A stretch of 35,912 bases of DNA, taken from an uncultured Mailhella sp. (lineage in GTDB: Bacteria; Desulfobacterota; Desulfovibrionia; Desulfovibrionales; Desulfovibrionaceae). The DNA lies in contig CAJTMS010000016.1 of NCBI GenBank assembly GCA_910577155.1, positions 1 through 35,912 on the forward strand, in the 5' to 3' direction. Below, piece by piece: positions 7,053 through 14,560 of the stretch (position 1 is the stretch's first letter; every line of letters begins with the position of its first letter). Position numbers and translations under genes: made by a program. The notes below the pieces were generated by a model, which was not told where the DNA came from, did no database searches, and worked only from the letters and a program-made list of their open reading frames with translations.

Positions 7053-9227
7053 TTATTTTACAAAAAGCATATGCTGATAGCTGGGGAACGGCCACAAATC
7101 TTCGGCAACCATGATTTCCAGCGTATCCACAATGCTGCGCAATGCTCCCATGGCAGGCACGATTTTATGCAGGCAGTGTTCTGCTTCTGCAATTTGGATA
7201 TTGGCAGAAAGTCCTGGATTTTTAATCGCATTGGCATGGTCTTTTTCGTCAACGGGGTCAATGTCGATTTGGGTTTGCAGCTCACGGACAGCACTGTCAA
7301 GCCTGATAATCAGTTCACTGACTTCCTTGAGAATTTTATCGGAATTTTCAATACCTAAGGACTCAAGCACCTTGGCGTTTTTCGCCAGCTCCGTCTGGTA
7401 GCGCATAACAGCAGGATAAATATTGGTACGAGCCATTCTGAGGGCAAGTTTTGCTTCCGTATGGGTGGTTTTGATGTATTGTTCAAAATAGACTTCCTGC
7501 CGTGAGCGCAGTTCTTCACGGCAAAGCACATTGTAACGGGTGCAAAGGTCAATGACTTCCGGATAGGTAAAGGCAGGCAGGGCGTCAGGCGTATAGGGGT
7601 GGATAGGAAGTTTCCGGCGTTCCGCTTCTTTATGCCAGACATCGGAATAGCCGTCGCCGTTAAATAAAACAGCGCTGTGTTCTTCCACGATATAGGCAAC
7701 AAGTTTTTGCACAGCCTCACCGAGGGGGCAATTTTTTTGCAGTTCCCGTTCAAGGAAAGTGGCTGAAAAATCAAGGCTTTCCGCTATCATGGTGTTGAGG
7801 GCGACAATGGAACCTGCGGGGTTTTGGGAAGAGCCGACAGCCCTAAATTCAAAACGGTTGCCCACAAAAGCAAAGGGACTGGTGCGGTTTCTGTCCCCCG
7901 GATCAGCAGGAATAGGAGGAAGAATATCAACGCCGATATTCATCATGCGCTTTTTGCGGCTTCCTTTGACTTTGCCAATTCTAAACTGGTCAAGCACTTC
8001 TTGGAGCTGGTCGCCAAGGAAGAGGGAGATAATCGCAGGCGGTGCTTCATGGGCGCCCAGACGAAAATCATTGGAAGCAGAGGCAACGGTTGCCCGTAAA
8101 AATGCCCCGTATTTATGGATAGCCCTGATAACGGAGCAGAGGAAAACAAGGAACTGTGCATTTTCGTGGGGTGTTTCACCGGGGTCAAAAAGATTGCCGA
8201 CTTCTTTGTTGCCGATGGAGTAGTTGACGTGTTTGCCGGAACCGTTAACGCCTTGGAAAGGTTTTTCATGGAGTATGCAGACAAGATTATGCTTTCTTGC
8301 CACGCGGCGAAGAATAGTCATAATCAGCTGGTTATGGTCCGTAGCAAGATTTGCAGATTCATAGAGAGGGGCAATTTCATATTGGCTGGGGGCAACTTCA
8401 TTATGGCGGGTTTTGACAGGAATACCCAGCTTATACAGTTCTTCCTCCACTTCAATCATATAGGAAAAAACACGTTCGGGAATAACGCCGTAATACTGAT
8501 CTTCAAATTCCTGTCCCTTTGGCGGTTTTGCGCCGAAAAGGGTGCGCCCTGCAATGAGCAGGTCGGGGCGTTTCATGACATAGTCGCGGTCAACAAGGAA
8601 ATATTCCTGTTCAAGACCACCGTTCGCAGCAATGGGCAAATTGGTTTCAATGCCAAAAAGTTTTAACACACGCTGGGCTTGTTTATTAATCGCCTGATTA
8701 GAACGTAAAAGCGGTGTTTTTTTATCCAAGGCAAGACCTGTCCATGAAAGGAAAAGCGTAGGAATACAAAGAACAATACCTCCTGCATTTTCAATGACAT
8801 AGGCAGGACTGGTAATATCCCATGCCGTATATCCGCGGGCTTCAAAGGTGGAACGTAGTCCGCCGGAGGGCAGGCTGGAACCGTCCGCTTCGCCTTTTAC
8901 AAGGTTGGAACCGCTGAATTCGGCTATTGCTCCGCCGTTTCCGTCAGGGGTTAAAAAGCTGTCATGTTTTTCTGCACTGTTATCAGTCAGGGGATAAAAA
9001 ACGTGGGTATAGTGGGTAGCCCCTTTGCTGACTGCCCAGTCTTTTATGGCAGAAGCAACCATATCGGCAATGGCGGGGTCAAGCTGTTCCCCTTTTTCAA
9101 TGGTTTGTTTTAAGGATTTATACACATTTCGGGGCAGGTGTTCGCGCATTGCCTTATCATTAAAAACATTTTCTCCATAATATTCAGTGGGAAGTGCTTT
9201 TCGTTCACAATGAGTGTGACAGGACAT
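7053..9227 (-). CDS. glnN: Glutamine synthetase, type III (GlnN)
   Basis: Makes glutamine from glutamate, ammonia and ATP in the cytoplasm. Its 724 residues, twice the size of the type I subunit minus a domain, fit the GSIII family. Family features include the N-terminal YGENVFNDKAMREHLP segment, FTPD-type N-terminal strands and the SGGLRSTFEARGYTAWD stretch. The catalytic core reads EVAPSQYEIAPLYE, then VNGSGKHVNYSIG, and NRTSPFAFVGNRFEFRAVGSSQNPAGS. The start has AAAAAGGAGCTACC before the ATG. It is the last gene of a four-gene minus-strand operon, 18 bases after the YitT-family gene. No PII or ammonium transporter gene is adjacent. I saw no sigma-54 site directly upstream, so nitrogen control, if any, would act at the operon promoter or on the enzyme. 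Confidence 0.96.
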   Translation of the reverse strand: MSCHTHCERKALPTEYYGENVFNDKAMREHLPRNVYKSLKQTIEKGEQLDPAIADMVASAIKDWAVSKGATHYTHVFYPLTDNSAEKHDSFLTPDGNGGAIAEFSGSNLVKGEADGSSLPSGGLRSTFEARGYTAWDITSPAYVIENAGGIVLCIPTLFLSWTGLALDKKTPLLRSNQAINKQAQRVLKLFGIETNLPIAANGGLEQEYFLVDRDYVMKRPDLLIAGRTLFGAKPPKGQEFEDQYYGVIPERVFSYMIEVEEELYKLGIPVKTRHNEVAPSQYEIAPLYESANLATDHNQLIMTILRRVARKHNLVCILHEKPFQGVNGSGKHVNYSIGNKEVGNLFDPGETPHENAQFLVFLCSVIRAIHKYGAFLRATVASASNDFRLGAHEAPPAIISLFLGDQLQEVLDQFRIGKVKGSRKKRMMNIGVDILPPIPADPGDRNRTSPFAFVGNRFEFRAVGSSQNPAGSIVALNTMIAESLDFSATFLERELQKNCPLGEAVQKLVAYIVEEHSAVLFNGDGYSDVWHKEAERRKLPIHPYTPDALPAFTYPEVIDLCTRYNVLCREELRSRQEVYFEQYIKTTHTEAKLALRMARTNIYPAVMRYQTELAKNAKVLESLGIENSDKILKEVSELIIRLDSAVRELQTQIDIDPVDEKDHANAIKNPGLSANIQIAEAEHCLHKIVPAMGALRSIVDTLEIMVAEDLWPFPSYQHMLFVK

Positions 9228-9245
9228 GGTAGCTCCTTTTTCAGT

Positions 9246-10100
9246 TTATTTTGATATGCGGCTGTATTGACCGCCAACAGCATAAAATGTGTCTTCAACA
9301 GTAAACATGGCGTGGGGGTCATGCCTAAATACAAGTTCTTCAAGTGACTTAATGGCTGTCTTTGTGGTAATGGTAATGACAATTTCCCTTGCCTCATGAG
9401 TGTACCCGCCATAGGCAGGCAAAAGCGTTGTCCGCCCGCCTGTTTTGGTGATTTCCTGACAAAGTTCCTGTCCTTTATTGGTAATAATAACAACCATTTT
9501 TCGTTGGTTAAACATCCCAACAACATAGTTTGTCACTTGTCCTACAATAAAAATTTGGATAAAGGAAATAATAATCAGATCCGGGGTGATGCTAAAAGCG
9601 GACGCCATGAAAATAACGCAGTTAAAAACAAAGGAGAAACTGCCAAACTGGACGCCCCATTTTTGGTTCAAATACGCAGCAATAAAGTCTAGTCCACCGC
9701 TGGAGCCCTTTGTTTTGAGCATAACACCGCAGCCAACTCCGTAGAGCACACCGGATAAAATGCAGGCATAAAGAGGGTCTTGAATGGGAACTGTTACCCC
9801 TTCCAAAATAATGCCCCATGCAGACATGGCAAAGGTGCCGTAGGTTGTATAAATAACAAAGGCACGGCTGATATTGAACCAGCTGAACGCCATGAGCGGA
9901 ATATTAAAGAGCAGGTTCCATGTGGTTGCCGTAATAAAATCGCCGAAAATATAGGTGCATAAAAGGCTGACACCCATAACCCCGCCGGTTAAAAAGCCGT
10001 GGGGTGCGGCAACATTTTGGACGGCAAAAGTCACAAAGGCGGCTCCAATAGTCAGGAGAAATAAATTCCACAGGGTATAATCATATAAACGGCGTTTCAT
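9246..10100 (-). CDS. YitT family membrane protein (DUF161/DUF2179)
   Basis: Inner-membrane protein of unknown biochemical function. The first roughly 190 residues carry about five hydrophobic segments with the family's glycine-rich loops (NVAAPHGFLTGGVMGVSLL, GVGCGVMLKTKGSSGGLDFIAAYLN). The cytosolic C-terminal 80-90 residues form the DUF2179 domain (RKMVVIITNKGQELCQEITK, then LPAYGGYTHEAREIVITITT). The 284-residue length is normal. It starts 6 bases after the pcm stop and ends 18 bases before glnN, so the three are almost certainly co-transcribed. Family members are sometimes described as possible transporters; I would not assign a substrate. Confidence 0.9.
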   Translation of the reverse strand: MKRRLYDYTLWNLFLLTIGAAFVTFAVQNVAAPHGFLTGGVMGVSLLCTYIFGDFITATTWNLLFNIPLMAFSWFNISRAFVIYTTYGTFAMSAWGIILEGVTVPIQDPLYACILSGVLYGVGCGVMLKTKGSSGGLDFIAAYLNQKWGVQFGSFSFVFNCVIFMASAFSITPDLIIISFIQIFIVGQVTNYVVGMFNQRKMVVIITNKGQELCQEITKTGGRTTLLPAYGGYTHEAREIVITITTKTAIKSLEELVFRHDPHAMFTVEDTFYAVGGQYSRISK

Positions 10101-10106
10101 GTCCGG

Positions 10107-10997
10107 TTACCAGCCTTGTTTACCTATTAAATCAACAAAAGTGGTTGCTCCCAAGTTTTCTTTGCGGCAGCTGCCGCCCAGTTTAAAAACCCGGATAAGA
10201 TTTTGGCTCATTTTTTCTTTTCCCACAGGGATAAGCATAATACCGTTATCCGCTAATTGGTTTTTGAGTGCTTCGGGAATGGCAGGTCCTCCTGCTGCAA
10301 CAATAATCCTGTCATAGGGAGCAAAAAGTTCCAAACCCAGCGTACCGTCGGAAAGAAAAAGCTGCATATCATGATAGCCGAGTTTTGCAGTCAAAAATTC
10401 CTTGGTATGTGTATACAGTTCTTTTATGCGCTCCACAGAAAAGACTTTTAATCCCATTTCTCGAAGGACAGCAGCCTGATAGCCTGAGCCAGTGCCGATT
10501 TCAAGGATTTTCATTCCCTTTTCCGCCATAAGCATTTGGCACATAAGAGCCACGGTATAGGGCTGGGAAATGGTCTGCCCGCAGGCTATGGGAAGAGGTC
10601 TGTCTTCATATGCCGTGGGATACAGGGCTTCATTGACAAATAAATGACGGGGCACTGCTGCCATGGCTCGCAGGACATTCTCATCATTGATACCCCGGGC
10701 GATGAGCTGCTCTTTAACCATACGCTGACGGGAATAGGCATAGATATCAGCTTGCCCGTGATGTTCCGGTTTTGCAAAAGGGGAGCGGGCAGGCTTTCTT
10801 GTTTTTATCAAAAGTTCGGCAGGGGTAATAAGGTGACGGATAATTTCTTTGCGGTCAGAATATTCAGGATTATTTTGGGTATACTGTGCGTTCAGACGGA
10901 TAACCCGTTCCGTGGGCATACCCAATGGTTCATAGGCTAAGTCCTTGATTTTATGAGAAGATATCTGCAAATTTCCCGTGCTTTTACGACTTGACAT
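10107..10997 (-). CDS. pcm: Protein-L-isoaspartate O-methyltransferase with N-terminal extension
   Basis: Repairs isoaspartyl residues in aged proteins using S-adenosylmethionine. The PCMT domain occupies about residues 85-296: MVKEQLIARGINDENVLRAMAAVPRHLFV, ALYPTAYEDRPLPIACGQTISQPY and the SAM-binding LEIGTGSGYQAAVLREMG, with the GTGSG glycines at 168-172. These are all characteristic. The first roughly 85 residues are an extension rich in basic and polar residues that is absent from the 208-residue E. coli Pcm, and I do not recognise it. The start is well supported (AAGGGAATACT-ATG), so the extension seems genuine. It sits second in the operon, 47 bases after the phosphomannomutase gene. 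Confidence 0.92.
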   Translation of the reverse strand: MSSRKSTGNLQISSHKIKDLAYEPLGMPTERVIRLNAQYTQNNPEYSDRKEIIRHLITPAELLIKTRKPARSPFAKPEHHGQADIYAYSRQRMVKEQLIARGINDENVLRAMAAVPRHLFVNEALYPTAYEDRPLPIACGQTISQPYTVALMCQMLMAEKGMKILEIGTGSGYQAAVLREMGLKVFSVERIKELYTHTKEFLTAKLGYHDMQLFLSDGTLGLELFAPYDRIIVAAGGPAIPEALKNQLADNGIMLIPVGKEKMSQNLIRVFKLGGSCRKENLGATTFVDLIGKQGW

Positions 10998-11044
10998 AGT
11001 ATTCCCTTATTGCTTTGCAAGTGTAATAAATTCGGGCTCTCTAG

Positions 11045-12490
11045 TCAAAGTATTTCTGAGGAGCGGAGTATTTTTTCAAGGTCGGTTAAAACTGTTTGTT
11101 TTAATGCCGTAAATTGCTCTTCTGTTTTTGCTTCGAAGCGCAGGGTGATTTGTTCGCTTGTTTGCGAAGCACGCACAAGAAACCATGCGGAGTTAAAGAC
11201 GCAGCGTATGCCGTCAAGAGTGATACATTCTGCCATGCCTTGGTATTTTTGGGTAAAATATTGAACAGCGAGCCGATTAATATGTTTTTTTTGTTCTTTC
11301 GTGCAGGGAACGGCAATTTCTTCGGTGGAAAAGGTATGCTCCCACTTGGGCAGAACGGTTAAATCCAGCTTGTTTTTTTCCAGTAAGGAAATAGCCCGCA
11401 AGGCGGTTAAAATACCGTCATCGGTTTTATACCAGTTTTCACTGTGGAAAAAATGCCCTGAAAGTTCGCCTCCAAAATCTGCCTCCGTGCTCAGCATGTG
11501 TTGTTTCAGGTGAGAGTGCCCGGTAGGGGTAAGAAGATAGTTTGCGCCGAGCTTTTCAATTTCTTTGATGAGTTCCTGTGAGCATTTGACATCAAGCAAA
11601 AAAAGGGCATTTGGTTTTCGTGCCGTGATATCATTGATAAAAATGCTCATCAGCGCATCACTTTTCAGCACCCGGCAGTTTTTGTCCACAAGGACGACAC
11701 GGTCTCCGTCCCCGTCAAGGGCAATGCCGTATTTTGCCTGATGTTCCTGCATAGTCTTGCATAAAGCCTGCAAATTCTTTTTCCGTGTGGGGTCAGGTTC
11801 ATGATGGGGAAAATCCTCTTCCTCTTCGCAGAAAAGCTCGATAACATTTGCCCCTGCTTTTTTGAAAAGGTCGGCGCAGAGTTTTCCTGCGGCGCCGTTG
11901 GCTCCGTCCACCACCAGAGAGCAGGTTGATTTGGAGAGAGGGATTATGGTTTCAAGCACTTTTTCCCTGTAGCTTGGCAGACAGTCATAAACGCCAATAA
12001 AGCCTCTCGGGGAATTTTCCTGCAGGAGGAGATGGCAGTACTTCTGAGCAGTGAGAGATTTTTTTTGCAGCCTATGCAGAAATTCCTGCATGGAGCAAAA
12101 AAGTTTCTGTATTTCTGCACCGCACAGACTTGTTTTTTTGTTCCAAAGCTTAAAGCCTGTATATTCTGCGGGGTTATGGCTTGCGGTTACTTCAACGCCT
12201 GCAAAAATGCCCAGATGATGTATGGAAAAATACAGGCAGGGCGTGGGCACCAGTCCAAGGCTTATGACATGCAGTCCCTTTACGGAAAAAACTTGTGTCA
12301 GGATATCGTGATAACGGGCAGAATTTTTACGAGTATCATACCCGATTAAAAGACGCGTATGCCCTTCCTGCAAATAAAAATCAGCCAGCACAAAGCCAAG
12401 TGCATACACAAAATCATCATTAATTTCTGTATCTATTATTCCTCTGATATCGTATTCTCTAAAAATATGTGCCAGCTTTTCTATCTGCAT
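11045..12490 (-). CDS. Phosphomannomutase/phosphoglucomutase (AlgC/ManB type)
   Basis: Interconverts hexose 6- and 1-phosphates, feeding nucleotide-sugar synthesis for LPS, capsule or exopolysaccharide. The alpha-D-phosphohexomutase fold is clear in order. There is an N-terminal FREYDIRG segment, the catalytic phosphoserine loop TASHNP with the serine at residue 104, the metal-binding loop DGDGDR at 259-264, the sugar-specificity loop GGELSGHFFH, and the C-terminal phosphate-binding domain (SAWFLVRASQTSEQITLRFEA). Its 481 residues are close to Pseudomonas AlgC (about 463). It is the first gene of the minus-strand operon. Whether glucose or mannose phosphates are preferred cannot be told from sequence alone. 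Confidence 0.93.
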   Translation of the reverse strand: MQIEKLAHIFREYDIRGIIDTEINDDFVYALGFVLADFYLQEGHTRLLIGYDTRKNSARYHDILTQVFSVKGLHVISLGLVPTPCLYFSIHHLGIFAGVEVTASHNPAEYTGFKLWNKKTSLCGAEIQKLFCSMQEFLHRLQKKSLTAQKYCHLLLQENSPRGFIGVYDCLPSYREKVLETIIPLSKSTCSLVVDGANGAAGKLCADLFKKAGANVIELFCEEEEDFPHHEPDPTRKKNLQALCKTMQEHQAKYGIALDGDGDRVVLVDKNCRVLKSDALMSIFINDITARKPNALFLLDVKCSQELIKEIEKLGANYLLTPTGHSHLKQHMLSTEADFGGELSGHFFHSENWYKTDDGILTALRAISLLEKNKLDLTVLPKWEHTFSTEEIAVPCTKEQKKHINRLAVQYFTQKYQGMAECITLDGIRCVFNSAWFLVRASQTSEQITLRFEAKTEEQFTALKQTVLTDLEKILRSSEIL

Positions 12491-12512
12491 AATTTTCTTT
12501 ACTCTTTGCCTG

Positions 12513-12541
12513 ATTATAGATACAAATAAGGACGTTTTGAA
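12513..12541 (-). promoter_or_regulatory. Probable sigma-70 promoter of the mutase-pcm-yitT-glnN operon
   Basis: On the minus strand TTCAAA (12536-12541) and a perfect TATAAT (12513-12518) are separated by 17 bases, just upstream of the mutase start at 12490. This is a weak -35 with a strong -10. It lies in the 112-base gap shared with the divergent operon. Confidence 0.5.
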
Positions 12542-12602
12542 AAATTCTCTGCTGAATACAGTTGGTGAGTATAAAAGAAATTGAAAATTTTACAAGTAGG
12601 CG

Positions 12603-12893
12603 ATGATGATTGAAAATATCCTTTTTTGTTTTGCCTTTGCACTGCAAATTTTTGCATGGATTTTGGCAGGGGGAAAAATTGGCATTCGTCCCCGCAAGGA
12701 TGATACTCAAGCAAAAACTGCTTCTCAAGCGGTATGGTATAACAGCCTGCTGCTTCGGCGTGTTTATTTGTGTCTTGGGGCAGGCACAGTTGCTCTTTAT
12801 GCATACGGTCAGCATGATTTTGTTTTGCTGGCAGGGCAAGGGGCGCTTTTTGCCATATTATGGTTTCGAGTTTCCCTGACAGCTGAAAAATGA
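12603..12893 (+). CDS. Small hypothetical membrane protein
   Basis: A 96-residue protein not recognised as any named family. It has a hydrophobic N-terminal segment (about residues 4-21), a short basic loop (GGKIGIRPRKDD), and two further hydrophobic segments (about 53-67 and 72-90). That suggests two to three membrane passes. The gene begins a plus-strand operon, and its stop overlaps the next start in an ATGA arrangement, which argues strongly that it is translated. The upstream ribosome-binding site is weak (AAGTAGGCG). It could be an accessory subunit of the neighbouring VTT-domain protein, but that is inference from position only. Confidence 0.7.
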   Translation: MMIENILFCFAFALQIFAWILAGGKIGIRPRKDDTQAKTASQAVWYNSLLLRRVYLCLGAGTVALYAYGQHDFVLLAGQGALFAILWFRVSLTAEK

Positions 12894-13600
12894 TGAAACA
12901 GGTGCGATTTCTTCTTATTCCCCTTTTGAAAGCAAGTTCTTTGCTTGTATTTTTCATTTGCCTTTATGTTATTTTTCAATATATAGGCGTTGATGTGCCT
13001 TCGTTTATGGCGTTGACGGAAGAATATATCCTCAGTAAAGGGGGAACAGGGCTTTTTGTTTTTTTTGTGCTGAGTGCCTTTGGAACATTTTTCTTTGTGC
13101 CGCGTCAGCTGCTCGGCTTGGTGGCGGGGTATTTTTATGGTGTTTGGCAGGCGCTTCTTGTGGTATCCTGCGGAGTGGGGCTCGGCTGTCTTTTTTCTAT
13201 GGGCTACGGGAATTTTTTGGCAAAAAAATTTTTTCTGAAAAATATGCGCAGGCGTATATATTGCCTTGAAAACATTTTTGCAAAATCCACCTTTGGCATA
13301 GCTCTTGGAATACGTATTATGCCCATTGGCTGTAATACGCTGCTGAATATGCTTGTTGGAGCAACAAAAATCCCGTTTTGGAAATTTTGGGCGGGCTCTG
13401 TCCTCGGCTATATTCCCCAAAATTTCATTTTTGCCTTGCTGGGAAATGCAGGAAAAACAGAAAGCAATACCACCGTTCTGATGAGTGTTTTGCTGTACGG
13501 TTCCTTGCTAGTGGTGGGTTTTGCCATTATAAAAACCAACCTTCCCAAATATATTACCTTGAAATATTTATATAATGGTATCGTGAAAGGTGAAGGATAG
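12890..13600 (+). CDS. TVP38/TMEM64 (VTT domain) family membrane protein
   Basis: Polytopic inner-membrane protein of the DedA-like VTT superfamily, implicated in lipid scrambling or envelope homeostasis in other bacteria. Its 236 residues contain about six hydrophobic segments. The family core is visible around VLSAFGTFFFVPRQLLGLVAGYFYG and the later RIMPIGCNTLLNMLVGATKI and FWKFWAGSVLGYIPQNFIFALLG segments, which correspond to the conserved re-entrant loops. The start codon overlaps the stop of the previous small gene, and its own stop abuts the start of the LysO-type gene. An alternative in-frame ATG lies three bases downstream (12893). Confidence 0.88.
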   Translation: MMKQVRFLLIPLLKASSLLVFFICLYVIFQYIGVDVPSFMALTEEYILSKGGTGLFVFFVLSAFGTFFFVPRQLLGLVAGYFYGVWQALLVVSCGVGLGCLFSMGYGNFLAKKFFLKNMRRRIYCLENIFAKSTFGIALGIRIMPIGCNTLLNMLVGATKIPFWKFWAGSVLGYIPQNFIFALLGNAGKTESNTTVLMSVLLYGSLLVVGFAIIKTNLPKYITLKYLYNGIVKGEG

Positions 13601-14551
13601 ATGTTTACTTCTATTTATGTGCTTGCGGCGGGTATTCCCCTTGGTTTTCTTTTTCGCAAATCAGGCTTTGCTGTCAGATGGACGGATAAACTGCTGACAT
13701 TTTCCGTCTGGATTTTATTGTTTTTGCTGGGTATCGGTCTTGGCGCCGATGAAAGCCTTACCGCGCAGATGAGCACGCTGGGTCTGCAGGCGTTTTGCAT
13801 TACATTTTTTGCCGTTTTGGGCTCCCTTATTTTTGCCTATGCGGTGGCAAAATGTTGGTATAAGGAAGCGCTGTACCCGGAATTGCACAGTATTTCCCAT
13901 AAAAATGACAAAGAAATTGACGGCAGTAAATGGACAGCAATAAAGAGTTCCTGCATTGTGCTTTGCTTTTTTATAAGCGGGATATGTTTAGGCTGTCTGC
14001 ACGTTCTTCCTGCTGAAATCAGCAATGGTTTTTATGCCCTGTGGACACTGTATATTTTGCTTTTTTTGGCAGGGATGAGTGTGGGCTTTGATTTGCATGC
14101 CTTTAAAATTATTCGGGAATTAAAAGGCACCATTCTCATTATTCCTGTGGCGACAGTGGCGGGCACAGTGCTTGGTTCCATGCTGGCGAGTGCTCTTTTG
14201 CCAAATCTTGCCATGCTTGATGCGGTGGCAGTGGGGCTTGGGCTTGGCTATTACAGCTTATCGTCAACCGTTATTTCTCAGGAAGTAAGTCCTGCGCTTG
14301 GTTCTGTGGCGTTATTATCCAATATTATGCGGGAAGTGTCTTGCCTTGTGTTTACGCCTGTTATGCTGCGTTATTTCGGCTTGTTGGGACCTCTTTTTGC
14401 AGGCGGGGCAACGTCCAATGACAGTTCCCTGCCCATTATTGCAAAATTTTGCGGAGAGCGATATGCTATTCTTGCGATTTTTACAGGAGTGGTTTTAACG
14501 CTTGCGGTGCCGTTTCTTGTTCCTTTTGTGCTCTATTTACGTTCTTTATAA
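13601..14551 (+). CDS. lysO: LysO-family lysine exporter (DUF340, YbjE type)
   Basis: Integral membrane protein related to E. coli LysO (YbjE), which exports L-lysine and the toxic analogue thialysine. The 316 residues have about eight to nine hydrophobic segments and the two related halves of the family. These are LLTFSVWILLFLLGIGLGADE in the N-terminal half, and GLGLGYYSLSSTVISQEVSPALGSVALLSN followed by GGATSNDSSLPIIAKFCG in the C-terminal half. These last segments match the LysO pattern, including the conserved acidic residue after the Ser-Asn/Asp turn. The start immediately follows the preceding stop. It is central in a five-gene operon. Lysine as substrate is known for the family and only inferred here. 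Confidence 0.85.
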   Translation: MFTSIYVLAAGIPLGFLFRKSGFAVRWTDKLLTFSVWILLFLLGIGLGADESLTAQMSTLGLQAFCITFFAVLGSLIFAYAVAKCWYKEALYPELHSISHKNDKEIDGSKWTAIKSSCIVLCFFISGICLGCLHVLPAEISNGFYALWTLYILLFLAGMSVGFDLHAFKIIRELKGTILIIPVATVAGTVLGSMLASALLPNLAMLDAVAVGLGLGYYSLSSTVISQEVSPALGSVALLSNIMREVSCLVFTPVMLRYFGLLGPLFAGGATSNDSSLPIIAKFCGERYAILAIFTGVVLTLAVPFLVPFVLYLRSL

Positions 14552-14560
14552 GAGGTTTTT

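Noticed and set aside
8115..8666. A 183-codon plus-strand open frame inside glnN
   Set aside because: Antisense to conserved glutamine synthetase motifs; no start signal and no family resemblance.
12514..12957. A 147-codon minus-strand open frame opposite the small membrane-protein gene
   Set aside because: It overlaps the divergent promoter region and the start-overlapping gene pair on the plus strand. The product is Lys/Gln-rich without motifs.
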